A stretch of DNA of 64,000 bases from Bog-159 sp963843255 (GTDB lineage Bacteria > Acidobacteriota > Terriglobia > Bryobacterales > Bryobacteraceae). The position numbers and the translations under genes were made by a program. The notes below the pieces were generated by a model. It was not told the origin of the DNA. It made no database searches and saw nothing but the letters and a program-made list of their open reading frames with translations. Where the stretch lies: positions 434,001 through 498,000 of the forward strand of contig CAWJJQ010000003.1 of the NCBI GenBank assembly GCA_963843255.1. The letters run 5' to 3'. Numbering within the stretch: position 1 is the stretch's first letter; every line of letters begins with the position of its first letter. Positions 7,555-15,657 of the stretch are shown piece by piece.

Positions 7555-8482
7555 AATCCACCTTGATCGCCTCGAGTGCGGGCATCTCGGTAAAAGGCGG
7601 CTCTTGTTCCACGAACATCGCGCCGATCCGCCCCTTGCCCGCCGCATCCAGAACCTTGCCGTAGTCGATTCCGCCCCTCCCCAGTTCGGTCGGAACCGGC
7701 GCGTGCGGTCCATGCTCACCCAAGGTCGTGGTCGGGTGGAAGCCTTTGTGGAACTCCTTGATGTGCAGTAAGCGGTACCGGTCCGGATACTTGGTTAGGT
7801 AGGCGACCGGATCATGACCCGCCACCGTCACCCAGCCGCAATCCAATTCCAACTTAACCAAATCCGGATCGGTGAGGCGGATAAACTCGTCGTAGCCGGT
7901 AGTCGACCCGTACGCCTTGAACTCGAAATTGTGGTTATGGTATCCGAGCTGGAGCCCGGCCTTTTTCACCCGCTCGCCCACCTTGTTGAACTGCTCCGCG
8001 TTCCACTTCCAGTCATCGAGCGTTAACCCTTCGAGGACCGCCATGAAAAATGCCATCTGGCCGCCCGCCGGATCGGTCTTGAAGCGCGAAGGGTCCGCCA
8101 CCCAGGGAACCGTCACGATCATGTATTCTTGCCCGAGCCGCCTGGCGGCGTCGGTGTGCTCGTCGAGCTTCGCCATCAGGTCGGGCAGCAGATAGTGTCC
8201 CGAAGGATTTTTCAGTCCCACATCGTCCAGGCCCCTCTTCAGGTCCGTCAGTGACATCTTCGCCAGCGGCGACAACTCGACTGTCTTGTAACCGATCGCC
8301 GCCACCTGTTTGAGCGTGCCGAACGGGTCGGCATCCATCTCTTTGCCGACCGTGTACAGTTGAAGACCAATAGGGATGTTCATAGGGTTTGCCTGCATGC
8401 TCGGTGCGAGCGCGGATGGAACTGCCGCTCCCCAAGCGGCCGCCGTTTTCAAGAAAGATCTGCGGGATGTATCTGTGGTCAT
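7532..8482 (-). CDS. Tat-exported sugar phosphate isomerase/epimerase-like TIM barrel (xylose isomerase-like)
   Basis: 316 residues beginning with a twin-arginine signal (TSRRSFLKTAAAWGAA). The mature part is an AP endonuclease 2/xylose isomerase-type barrel: IGLQLYTVGKEM, then LGYHNHNFEF with metal-ligand histidines, LELDCGWV and LLHIKEFHKG, and a final EQE. These are the usual divalent-metal positions. Members of the family isomerise or epimerise sugars or inositols; secreted copies are common in acidobacteria and their substrates are mostly unknown. It precedes the cytochrome and PQQ dehydrogenase genes in one probable operon. An in-frame upstream extension runs into repeat C2 and is rejected. 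Confidence 0.85.
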   Translation of the reverse strand: MTTDTSRRSFLKTAAAWGAAVPSALAPSMQANPMNIPIGLQLYTVGKEMDADPFGTLKQVAAIGYKTVELSPLAKMSLTDLKRGLDDVGLKNPSGHYLLPDLMAKLDEHTDAARRLGQEYMIVTVPWVADPSRFKTDPAGGQMAFFMAVLEGLTLDDWKWNAEQFNKVGERVKKAGLQLGYHNHNFEFKAYGSTTGYDEFIRLTDPDLVKLELDCGWVTVAGHDPVAYLTKYPDRYRLLHIKEFHKGFHPTTTLGEHGPHAPVPTELGRGGIDYGKVLDAAGKGRIGAMFVEQEPPFTEMPALEAIKVDYDYLKKL

Positions 8483-8566
8483 AATATCCGTCGCCGGTTT
8501 CCGGATACAAGGATTGTACATCGGGCGCAGGTGGGCTGACTTTCCGAGCCGGGCGGGTGCATTTTT

Positions 8567-8610
8567 CCGAGCCGCGCGCGTAAGCAAGCGGTCGTTCCGA
8601 AGCCTGTTTA
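8567..8610. repeat. Dispersed repeat family C, copy 2
   Basis: Contains CCGAGCCGCGCGCG, then TAAGCAAGCGGTC, then AAGCCTGTTTAC, which reaches the stop codon of the FtsB-like gene. A shorter partial match (CCGAGCCGGGCG) lies 20 bp to the left. Same family and same stop-codon position as copies 1 and 3. Confidence 0.7.
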
Positions 8611-8925
8611 CTTATGCCCCGCGGGCTGGCCGGAGGCCGGCGCGTCCTGCAGGATGAAGACCTTTTCGTCCGGCTTCACCAGTTTGAGGCGCTGCCGGAT
8701 CTCCAGATCCGGATCGGATTTGCTGTCACTGAGGCGGTTGATCCGCGCGCGCTCTTCTTCGATCTTGCGTGCCAGGTCCGCGTTCCTCTTCTCGTACTCT
8801 TGAATCTGGCGCCGTTTCTCTATAAGTCCTGGAATGCCGCCGGGCCCCTGCAATGCGATAAATGCATACCCGGCAATAGCAAATAGAGCCACTAAACCGG
8901 CGATTTTAGTGTATGAAGACTTCAT
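8608..8925 (-). CDS. FtsB/DivIC-like septum formation initiator protein
   Basis: 105 residues with the family plan: short basic cytoplasmic N-terminus, one membrane segment (about 8-27, IAGLVALFAIAGYAFIAL), a coiled coil (about 35-70, EKRRQIQEYEKRNADLARKI) and a C-terminal motif IRQRLKLVKPDEKVFIL, typical of septum initiators. FtsB joins FtsL and FtsQ in the divisome, with its coiled coil in the periplasm. The next gene on the same strand encodes the Tat-exported TIM barrel, with repeat C2 between them. Assigned by architecture; residue-level identity to FtsB is modest. Confidence 0.75.
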   Translation of the reverse strand: MKSSYTKIAGLVALFAIAGYAFIALQGPGGIPGLIEKRRQIQEYEKRNADLARKIEEERARINRLSDSKSDPDLEIRQRLKLVKPDEKVFILQDAPASGQPAGHK

Positions 8926-8988
8926 GCCATCAAGCCACGAATGATAATGTTAACATCGGATTCAAAATCTGTTCTCAGAATTTTGCTT

Positions 8989-9309
8989 ATGACGGACCAA
9001 ATTGTTGTCTTCAACACTTGCGCTACGGAAGAGGAGGCCGGCAAATTGGCGCGGGTGCTGGTGGAGGCTCGCGTTGCCGCTTGTGTGACCATTGTGCCTG
9101 GCGCGCGCAGCATCTATCGGTGGCAGGGCGCGATCGAGTCGGCCAGCGAGTGCCTGCTGATCGTCAAATCCTCGCGCCGGCTCTTCGACCGGCTGCGCGC
9201 CACACTCGAAGCGGCGCATACTTATGAGGTTCCCGAAGTGCTGGCGATCCCGGTGGTGGCCGGCGCGCCAAATTATTTGAACTGGCTCGAGGGGCAGCTT
9301 GATGGTTGA
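8989..9309 (+). CDS. cutA: Divalent-cation tolerance protein CutA
   Basis: 106 residues from the chosen ATG, matching CutA1 length. Family signatures are seen: VVFNTCATEEEAGKLARVLV, AACVTIVPGARSIYRWQG and the C-terminal YEVPEVLAIPVVAGAPNYLNWL. CutA1 forms stable ferredoxin-like trimers and has been linked to copper and divalent-metal tolerance, though its mechanism is unsettled. An in-frame ATG at 8941 would add an unconserved 16-residue extension, so the internal start is preferred. The gene overlaps the HAD gene by 8 bp, suggesting a small operon with the two genes that follow. Confidence 0.9.
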   Translation: MTDQIVVFNTCATEEEAGKLARVLVEARVAACVTIVPGARSIYRWQGAIESASECLLIVKSSRRLFDRLRATLEAAHTYEVPEVLAIPVVAGAPNYLNWLEGQLDG

Positions 9310-9979
9310 AGCGCGGCTCAACCCCGGCATGGCCTTGGTGTTCGATATGGACGGGGTGATCGTGGATTCGAATCCACTGCACACCCAGGCGTGGAGACTG
9401 TATAACCAGCGTTACGGAATCGACGCCGGAGACTCGCTTGCCGATCGCATGTACGGACGGCGGAACGACGAAATCGTCCCCGATTTCTTCGGCGAGCACC
9501 TGACCCCAGCCGAAATCGCGGCGCACGGCGCTCGAAAGGAACAGCTCTACCGGGAACTGCTCGCACCCCGCTTCACCGAATCGCTGGTGCCCGGTGTGCG
9601 CGAGTTCCTGGTGCGCCATGCATCCCAACCCCTGGGCCTCGCAACCAACGCCGAAACCGCCAATGTAGACTTCGTGCTGGACAAAGCCGGCCTACGGCCG
9701 TATTTCCGCGTGATTGTCGATGGGCATCAGGTCGAACATCCCAAACCGCATCCCGAGATCTACCTGCGCGCGGCCGCCCTGCTTTCGGTCGAACCGCGAA
9801 ACTGCATCGTTTTTGAGGACTCCTTCTCGGGGATAGAAGCCGCGCGCGCGGCCGGCACACGCATCGTCGGGCTGAGAACCACCCACCGCGAACTGCCCGG
9901 CGCGGATCTGGCCATCGACGATTTTCAAAGCCCTGAGCTCGAAAGTTGGATGCGGACCGAAACCGCCGACCGGGTATGA
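9302..9979 (+). CDS. HAD-family phosphatase/phosphoglucomutase-like hydrolase
   Basis: 225 residues. HAD motif I is FDMDGVIVDS (nucleophile D15, acid/base D17). A helical cap domain covers about 25-90. Motif II lies near LATNAE, motif III lysine near HPKPHPEIY, and motif IV at FEDSFSGIEAA. This arrangement matches beta-phosphoglucomutase and sugar-phosphate phosphatases; substrate not determined. It starts inside the end of cutA and its own stop overlaps the next gene's start (ATGATG), so cutA, this gene and the kinase-like gene are probably co-translated. Confidence 0.88.
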   Translation: MVEARLNPGMALVFDMDGVIVDSNPLHTQAWRLYNQRYGIDAGDSLADRMYGRRNDEIVPDFFGEHLTPAEIAAHGARKEQLYRELLAPRFTESLVPGVREFLVRHASQPLGLATNAETANVDFVLDKAGLRPYFRVIVDGHQVEHPKPHPEIYLRAAALLSVEPRNCIVFEDSFSGIEAARAAGTRIVGLRTTHRELPGADLAIDDFQSPELESWMRTETADRV

Positions 9980-11655
9980 TGCAGTCGCTTCAGCATTCGT
10001 TTATGCCTGTGGTGCTGCCTTTTGGCCTGGCGGCGATTGCCGTCATTGTTTTTGTGATCTGGCGCCGCGACGAGCGGCTGCGCGGGCAGCGCGAGATGCT
10101 GCGCAGGGCCTACGGGTTGGGCGAGGAGATCCTGGGCGCGTCCTCCGCCGACCACATCCTGAACAAAGTGAAAGTGGTAGTGCCCAGAATCTTCGGCGTG
10201 ACCAGCGCGGAGTTGTACCTCTACAACCGGCATTCCAAGACGCTCGATGCCTTGGAACGCTCCGGGTCGGACCAGATTTCCATTCCCCTGGCCGCGCCGC
10301 CTTCCGGGCCGCAAGCCGGGGCGGCGGCCTGCTTCCATTACCGGACCCTGTTGGCCATTCCGGACGCCTCCCGCAGCCCGTTTCCCGTCGCCGGGCTGCC
10401 GGGATCGGCGGCGCCAAGGTCCCTGCTCTTCGTTCCCATGCTGGCGCAGGGCGAAGTGTTGGGAATTCTGCAGATGGATCAGCACGACCGCGTGCGCGTT
10501 TTCAGCCATGACGAGCAGACCCTGGCCCAGCATCTGGCCAATCAGATCGGCGTCGCCATGAAGCTGCTTGATCAGCGCTCCGTGCGCGAACAACTCTTCC
10601 GCACCGAAAAGCTGGCTGCCGTCGGACAGCTCATATCGGGCATCGTCAACGATCTGCGAATGCCCCTGGCGTCCATCGCCAACCTGGCCCAGGCAGCCAA
10701 TGGTGCCGCCGGATTGAGCGGCATTGCCGCCGAAGCCCGGCGGGCCTCGGAAATCGTCGACCGCCTGGTGGGATTCGCCGGCGCAAACCAGGCTCAAACC
10801 CAGCGCGTTGAGCTGAACGGCTTATTGGGTAACCTGATGGAGTTTCGCGAGCGCGAATGGAAGGTGCGCGGAATTCACGCGCGCAACTTCCTGGCGGATG
10901 AACCCATGACCGTAATCGGATCGCACGGGCAGCTCGAACAGGTCTTCCTCAACCTGCTGGTACACGCCGAACAATCGGTCTCGGATTCCAGCGAGAAAGC
11001 GATTACCATCCGCACCAGCATGGTAGCCCGCCGCATCCTGGTCGAGATCGGCTACACCGGCGCGAAAGGCGTGCCGGACCCGTTCGTGCCCGTACCGGAT
11101 GAAGCATCCGGCGGTACGGGTCTGGCCGTTTGCCGCAGCATTATTACGGGGCATGGGGGCGAGATCCGGCTGGTGCAGCAGGCCGCGTCCGATCCGGCAT
11201 TTCAGGTGGAAATGCCGTGTGCCATGCGTGAAAAGCCAAGCACCGCGCTGGAAAAGGGCCGTGACGGTACGCAAGCGCTCACGGCGCTGGTGATTGAGCC
11301 GGCCGAACCTGTTCAGACGCAATTGCGCGGTCTGCTGGCGTTGCGCGGATATCGCGTGGTGCCGGTAAACAGCTCCGACGAAGGGCTGGACCTGGCGCAG
11401 CGGCTGCGCTTCGATGCGGTCTTTTGTTCGGTGCGCGCGCCAGGCTTGAACTGGGTGGAAACCGCCGAGCAGGTGAAACCGCGGGTGGGCGGATTTGTCC
11501 TGCTGTCCGATACTTATGACGCGGACCTTGCCGCTGATTTCGCGGGCGACCGGCGCTTCGTTTTAGCCAAGCCCGTCGATGAGCGTCAGTTGGATCGGGT
11601 GCTTGAAGCTATCGAGGCCGGCTCGCACCAGCCGCACGGGAGCGCGGTACAGTAA
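9976..11655 (+). CDS. Degenerate histidine kinase fused to a degenerate receiver (GAF-HisKA-HATPase-REC)
   Basis: 559 residues. A membrane segment (about 11-29) is followed by a GAF-like domain (about 45-200), a HisKA-like helix pair, a GHKL domain and a C-terminal receiver. The H-box reads SGIVNDLRMPL, where families have S-G-x-x-H-E-L; the phosphorylated His is Asn (N225). In the ATPase the second N-box Asn is His (H330) and the G1 aspartate is Tyr (Y360), while G2 (GGTGLAV) remains. In the receiver the phosphoacceptor Asp is Ser (S485) and the acidic pair is reduced to one Glu (E441), although the late Lys (LAKPVD) is kept. The reading frame is intact, so it probably acts as a non-catalytic signalling scaffold. 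Confidence 0.85.
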   Translation: MMQSLQHSFMPVVLPFGLAAIAVIVFVIWRRDERLRGQREMLRRAYGLGEEILGASSADHILNKVKVVVPRIFGVTSAELYLYNRHSKTLDALERSGSDQISIPLAAPPSGPQAGAAACFHYRTLLAIPDASRSPFPVAGLPGSAAPRSLLFVPMLAQGEVLGILQMDQHDRVRVFSHDEQTLAQHLANQIGVAMKLLDQRSVREQLFRTEKLAAVGQLISGIVNDLRMPLASIANLAQAANGAAGLSGIAAEARRASEIVDRLVGFAGANQAQTQRVELNGLLGNLMEFREREWKVRGIHARNFLADEPMTVIGSHGQLEQVFLNLLVHAEQSVSDSSEKAITIRTSMVARRILVEIGYTGAKGVPDPFVPVPDEASGGTGLAVCRSIITGHGGEIRLVQQAASDPAFQVEMPCAMREKPSTALEKGRDGTQALTALVIEPAEPVQTQLRGLLALRGYRVVPVNSSDEGLDLAQRLRFDAVFCSVRAPGLNWVETAEQVKPRVGGFVLLSDTYDADLAADFAGDRRFVLAKPVDERQLDRVLEAIEAGSHQPHGSAVQ

Positions 11656-11660
11656 TCATT

Positions 11661-12131
11661 ATGTGGAAATGGCTGCCGATCGTTCTGTTGTGCGTATGTC
11701 CCCTGCTCGCGGAAAAATACACCGGGCCGCGGCCCCCCAAGCCGGACCAGCCCTACCTGGTGCATGCCGATAACCTCGTACCGACCGAGGCCCTCGACGC
11801 CCAGCAGGAAGACCGCAAAAACGAAGTGACCTACGTGATCCCGGGCGCTAATTCCACGGCTCGCACGCCGCTGTCGTCGCCCAGCTTTTTGATGCTGGTG
11901 GAAGAGATCCAGGCGGACCATTTGCAGCTTTATAAGCTTCAGTCCAAGGGCGGCCAGCGCGAGGTCTTGTTCAGCCGCCATAAGAAGGTGGTGGCGCGTC
12001 CCATCCGGCTCAACGTCACGCATCTCGAAGACAACCTTTACAAGCTGGAAGTGGACGAGATTCTGGAGAACGGCGAATACTCGCTCTCGCCGCAGGACTC
12101 AAACAAGGTTTTCTGCTTTCAGGTTTACTAA
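11661..12131 (+). CDS. Secreted hypothetical protein
   Basis: 156 residues with a clear signal peptide (MWKWLPIVLLCVCPLLAEKY). The mature protein is mostly polar with a beta-rich C-terminal half (REVLFSRHKKVVARPIRLNV, then KLEVDEILENGEYSL) ending in FCFQVY. It begins 5 bp after the degenerate kinase gene and is likely co-transcribed with it. I do not recognise the family. The pattern 'KVVARPIRLNVT...GEYSL' resembles other acidobacterial secreted proteins of unknown function. Confidence 0.7.
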   Translation: MWKWLPIVLLCVCPLLAEKYTGPRPPKPDQPYLVHADNLVPTEALDAQQEDRKNEVTYVIPGANSTARTPLSSPSFLMLVEEIQADHLQLYKLQSKGGQREVLFSRHKKVVARPIRLNVTHLEDNLYKLEVDEILENGEYSLSPQDSNKVFCFQVY

Positions 12132-12148
12132 AGTTTTTCCGCCTCTTT

Positions 12149-12200
12149 CCGAGCCGCGCGCGTGAGCAAGCGGTCCTTCGCCTTTTCCCGCAGCCTGTTA
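12149..12200. repeat. Dispersed repeat family C, copy 3
   Basis: Core GCGCGTGAGCAAGCGGTC, tail CTTCGCCTTTTCCCGCAGCC, then the stop codon of the GDPD gene. The tail parallels that of copy 1, so the repeated unit is about 50 bp and ends at a stop codon both times. It lies between two convergent genes. Confidence 0.7.
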
Positions 12201-13004
12201 CTGGCTCTTCTGGTACTCAATCAACGCCGCCGGATCATCGGTGATGATGCCATCTACTCCCGCGGCCATAAGCCGCTTCCATTGGGCCGGCTGATTGGCG
12301 GTCCAGGGGATCACCTGCAAGCCGGCGGCGTGCGCCGCACGAACCCGCCGGGCCGTAACCAGCGCATGGTAAGGCGCGATGATATCCGCGCCCGCATCGC
12401 GCGCGATGGCCACAAAGCTCTTGGGACGCCCTGCGTACAGAGCCGCCAGCCGGATCTCGGGCGCCAGCTTCCGCATGGCGTGCAGCGTGCGGAAATCGAA
12501 CGACTGCACGATCGCGCGGTGCCGCACATGGTGCCGCAGGATGGCCTCGAACACCAGCTCCGCGAAGCGTTGGGGAGACGGCGTCAGCTCCGGGCGCTCC
12601 GGAAAGCTTTTAATTTCGATGTTGAACAAAAACGTTCCGCGGTCCGCCAGCTCGAACACCTGATCGAGTGTCGGAATGCGTGCGCCGGGTACCAGTAGCT
12701 GATAGGGAAATCGCGGATTAGGCAGCGCGCCGCAATCCCATCGGGTGATCTCGGCCAGGGTCAAATTCCGAATGGCGCCGTCCGTTTCCGGAGTGGGGGC
12801 CTGGCACAGCGCGCGGTTCAAACGCGGCTCGTGCGACACCACCACCACATCGTCGCGCGTGACTGCCACATCCATCTCGATCGCGTCCGCACCCACGGAG
12901 ATGGCGTATTCAAAGGCAGGTAGCGTGTTTTCCGGACGCATGGCGCGCGCTCCCCGGTGGCCATGCACCAGGACCCGTCGCCCGACTGGATTTAGAATAG
13001 CCAT
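12198..13004 (-). CDS. Glycerophosphodiester phosphodiesterase
   Basis: 268 residues with a GDPD TIM barrel. The catalytic start is HGHRGARAMRPENT (H16, R17, E26, N27), followed by IEMDVAVTRDD (metal acids) and VVSHEPRLNR, where most relatives have His-Asp rather than His-Glu. The last strand shows GIITDDPAAL. The enzyme hydrolyses glycerophosphodiesters to glycerol 3-phosphate and an alcohol. No signal peptide is visible, so it is probably cytosolic. Its ATG is only 2 bp from the start of the divergent TIM-barrel gene, so its promoter would lie inside that gene, or translation may begin later at a GTG before HGHRG. Confidence 0.9.
   Translation of the reverse strand: MAILNPVGRRVLVHGHRGARAMRPENTLPAFEYAISVGADAIEMDVAVTRDDVVVVSHEPRLNRALCQAPTPETDGAIRNLTLAEITRWDCGALPNPRFPYQLLVPGARIPTLDQVFELADRGTFLFNIEIKSFPERPELTPSPQRFAELVFEAILRHHVRHRAIVQSFDFRTLHAMRKLAPEIRLAALYAGRPKSFVAIARDAGADIIAPYHALVTARRVRAAHAAGLQVIPWTANQPAQWKRLMAAGVDGIITDDPAALIEYQKSQ
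12993..12998 (+). promoter_or_regulatory. Candidate -10 box for a leaderless TIM-barrel transcript
   Basis: TAGAAT lies 8 nt before the ATG at 13007, the same spacing as the thrC promoter. No Shine-Dalgarno sequence is present in between. It sits inside the 5' coding part of the divergent GDPD gene. The -35 element is not clear. Confidence 0.35.
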
Positions 13005-13006
13005 AA

Positions 13007-13894
13007 ATGGAACGGTTGACCAGAAGAGCGTTCACCATGGGAAGCGCGGCCGCGCTGCAGGTCGGCGCGCAGTCGCCGCGCCCGCTGCCCACGATTTGCC
13101 TGTTTTCCAAGCATCTGCCCAAAATCCATTATGCGGAATTGGGCGGCGTGCTCAAGGATCTGGGTTTTGCCGGATGCGACTTGACGGTACGCCCCGGGGG
13201 GCACGTGGAGCCGGCCCTGGCGCCCGCCGATCTCTATCGCGCCATTGAAGCCATCCGCGCGGAAGGCGTGGAAGTGCCCATGATCACTACGGCCTTCGTG
13301 AACGCCGCGGACCCCAGCCTGCGCTCCGTGCTGGCGATCGCCGGCCGCATGAAGGTGCCCTACTTCAAGCTGGGTTACTGGCCGTATCGCCCCAACGACA
13401 ACATTGAAGCGCGCGTTGCCGAGGTGCGCCGCGACGTATTGGGCCTGGTGATGCAGGGCCGCACCTACGGCATGGCCGCGGGATTCCACAATCATTCCGG
13501 CGCCAACGTAGGAGAAGCCGTCTGGGATACGCGGAGCATCATCGAGGGCATGGATCCGAACTGGATTGGATATTACTTCGATCCCTGCCACGCCACGGCC
13601 GAGGGCGGGGAAGCCGGATGGAACATCGCCCTGCGCATGGCCCTGCCGCGCATCAAGATGGTTGCCATGAAGGACTTCTACTGGGCCAAGGTGAACGGCA
13701 AGTGGACCATGCAGATGTGCCCTATAGGCCAGGGTATGGTGAACTGGCCGCAGGTATTCACCCTGCTGGCCGGCGCGCGTTTTGCCGGACCGCTGTCGCT
13801 GCATCTGGAATACGAGATCGGAGACGGATTGGAAGCCATCGCACGCGATCTGGCGTATGTGAAGAAGCAGGTCGCGGCCGCGTATGGAACGTAG
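13007..13894 (+). CDS. Tat-exported sugar phosphate isomerase/epimerase-like TIM barrel
   Basis: 295 residues. The start carries a twin-arginine motif (LTRRAFTMGSAAAL). The barrel shows family signatures: GFAGCDLTVRPGGHV near the N-terminus, AAGFHNHSGANVG, WIGYYFDPCHATAEGG and IKMVAMKDFYWAK, which supply His, Glu and Asp metal positions, and a late HLEYEIG. It is distantly related to the protein at 7532-8482, not a recent copy. Substrate unknown. Repeat array A1 begins 38 bp after its stop. Confidence 0.85.
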   Translation: MERLTRRAFTMGSAAALQVGAQSPRPLPTICLFSKHLPKIHYAELGGVLKDLGFAGCDLTVRPGGHVEPALAPADLYRAIEAIRAEGVEVPMITTAFVNAADPSLRSVLAIAGRMKVPYFKLGYWPYRPNDNIEARVAEVRRDVLGLVMQGRTYGMAAGFHNHSGANVGEAVWDTRSIIEGMDPNWIGYYFDPCHATAEGGEAGWNIALRMALPRIKMVAMKDFYWAKVNGKWTMQMCPIGQGMVNWPQVFTLLAGARFAGPLSLHLEYEIGDGLEAIARDLAYVKKQVAAAYGT

Positions 13895-13931
13895 CACAAC
13901 CTCGTAGACGGATACGGCGTCTCTGCTCCCA

Positions 13932-14495
13932 GCGCAAAGGGGCCCGTGTCCGCGCCGCCGCGAAAGATAGGAACTCGCGAGATGATGGCGGCGCGGCCGT
14001 GGCCCCGTTTTGCGCGATTACATAAAAACCCAAAGGGGCCCGTGTCCGCGCCGCCACGAAAGATAGGAACTCGCGAGATGACGGCGGCGCGGCCGCGGCC
14101 CCGTTTTGCGCGATTACAAAAAGCCGCAAAGGGGCCCGTGTCCGCGCCGCCACGAAAGATAGGAACTCGCGAGATGATGGCGGCGCGGCCGTGGCCCCGT
14201 TTTGCGCGATTACATAAAAACCCAAAGGGGCGCGTGTCCGCGCCGCCACGAAAGATAGGAACTCGCGAGATGACGGCGGCGCGGCCGCGGCCCCGTTTTG
14301 CGCGATTACATAAAAACCCAAAGGGGCGCGTGTCCGCGCCGCCACGAAAGATAGGAACTCGCGAGATGACGGCGGCGCGGCCGCGGCCCCGTTTTGCGCG
14401 ATTACATAAAAACCCAAAGGGGCGCGTGTCCGCGCCGCCACGAAAGATAGGAACTCGCGAGATGACGGCGGCGCGGCCGTGGCCCCGTTTTGCGC
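13932..14495 (+). repeat. Palindromic tandem array, family A locus 1 (six units, 96-bp period)
   Basis: Units begin at 13932, 14028, 14124, 14220, 14316 and 14412, exactly 96 bp apart. Each has an 84-bp core: left arm (GCGCAAAGGGGC, then CCGCGCCGCC), a 27-nt loop with GGAACTCGCGAGATG, and right arm (GGCGGCGCGG, then GGCCCCGTTTTGCGC). Linkers are 12 bp, ATTACATAAAAA-like or ATTACAAAAAG-like. Units 1, 3 and 6 have CCGTGG in the right arm while 2, 4 and 5 have CCGCGG. Because the period is a multiple of three, long open frames with 32-residue repeats exist on both strands; I treat these as non-coding. Confidence 0.9.
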
Positions 14496-14583
14496 GATCA
14501 CAAAAAGCCCCAAAAAAAGCCGAGACACCCGGCGCACCTCGCGACTAACCGCCCGGCAAAGCACTACGTGGTAAAACTTCATT

Positions 14584-15657
14584 ATGCCGACCATCCGAGT
14601 CGAAACGCCGCCGCGCGGTTACGATGCCATCGTCGAGCGCGGGGTCGCGGCGCGCGCCGCGCAGTTTCTCCCTCCCAAGGTCGGCAAAGTGTTTGTAATC
14701 TCAACCGAAGATGTCTGGGGCCACCAGTGCGCGCATGTGGAGGCAGGGCTCGCCGGCATTCCCCATGAAGTGCTTTTCTTGCCTGGCGGGGAGGAACAAA
14801 AACGGCTCGCGCCGCTCGACCGTCTTGCCGAGGAAATGGTCGCGCGGGGCGGCGAACGTACCAGCGTGATCGTGGCTTTCGGCGGCGGCATCGTCACCGA
14901 CATGGCTGGATTTCTGGCCGCCATTTTCATGCGGGGCATTCCGGTTTTGCAGATCCCCACCACGCTACTGGCGCAGGTGGACGCAGCCATCGGCGGCAAG
15001 ACCGGCGTGAACCTGGCAATCGGCAAGAACCTGATCGGCAGCTTCCATCAGCCGCTCGCCGTGCTCATCGATCCGCACGTGCTGGATACGCTGCCCGATC
15101 GCGAGTACCGCGCGGGCCTGTACGAAATCCTGAAGGCCGGTGTAATCCGCAGCGAGCCACTGTTCCGTTTTTTGGCGGACCAGAGTGGGCAAGTGCTGGG
15201 CCGCCACCCCGAAGCTATGGACCGTATCATTTCGGAATCCGTCGCCATCAAGGCTGAGGTGGTTTCGGCGGATGAGCGCGAAACCGGTTTGCGGCGCATT
15301 TTGAATTTCGGCCATACCTTCGGCCATGCGCTCGAAGCGGAGACCCGCTATACCCGGTTCCTGCATGGCGAAGCCGTAGCGTTCGGCATGCGTGCCGCGG
15401 TATACCTGGCGCAGATGACCGGCCATCTGGCCGCCGAAGATGCCGTGGATATCCTGGAAGCCGTCCGGCTCTACGGTCCGATCCCCTCCCTGGCGGGCAT
15501 TCAGGCCGAGAAACTGCTGGCCCGCCTGGCCAGCGACAAAAAAACGATCCAAGGGCGCGTGCATTTCGTGTTGCCCGTGCGCATTGGTGAAGTAGAGGTA
15601 GTGTCGGGCATCGACGATCAAACGGCGCTTGCCGCCATCCGGGCCGCCCTGGCATGA
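14584..15657 (+). CDS. aroB: 3-Dehydroquinate synthase
   Basis: 357 residues, usual length. Catalyses the second shikimate-pathway step, DAHP to 3-dehydroquinate, using NAD and a divalent metal. Seen motifs: NAD-binding VAFGGGIVTDMAGFLAA, IPTTLLAQVDAAIGGKTGVN, the substrate region YRAGLYEILKAGVI, and the metal histidines in FGHTFGHALE and FLHGEAVAFGM. It is followed by ubiE/menG with an ATGA overlap, so the two are translationally coupled. The start directly follows repeat array A1 and no strong ribosome binding site is seen. Confidence 0.95.
   Translation: MPTIRVETPPRGYDAIVERGVAARAAQFLPPKVGKVFVISTEDVWGHQCAHVEAGLAGIPHEVLFLPGGEEQKRLAPLDRLAEEMVARGGERTSVIVAFGGGIVTDMAGFLAAIFMRGIPVLQIPTTLLAQVDAAIGGKTGVNLAIGKNLIGSFHQPLAVLIDPHVLDTLPDREYRAGLYEILKAGVIRSEPLFRFLADQSGQVLGRHPEAMDRIISESVAIKAEVVSADERETGLRRILNFGHTFGHALEAETRYTRFLHGEAVAFGMRAAVYLAQMTGHLAAEDAVDILEAVRLYGPIPSLAGIQAEKLLARLASDKKTIQGRVHFVLPVRIGEVEVVSGIDDQTALAAIRAALA

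Noticed and set aside
13932..14495. CRISPR array
   Set aside because: Units are 96 bp palindromes with near-identical linkers, not short direct repeats with unique spacers, and no cas genes are near.
13758..14594. Long open frames on both strands through repeat array A1, giving proteins of 32-residue repeats
   Set aside because: The 96-bp period is a multiple of three, so frames stay open by chance; the same DNA gives equally repetitive products on both strands, and the same repeat family is intergenic elsewhere.
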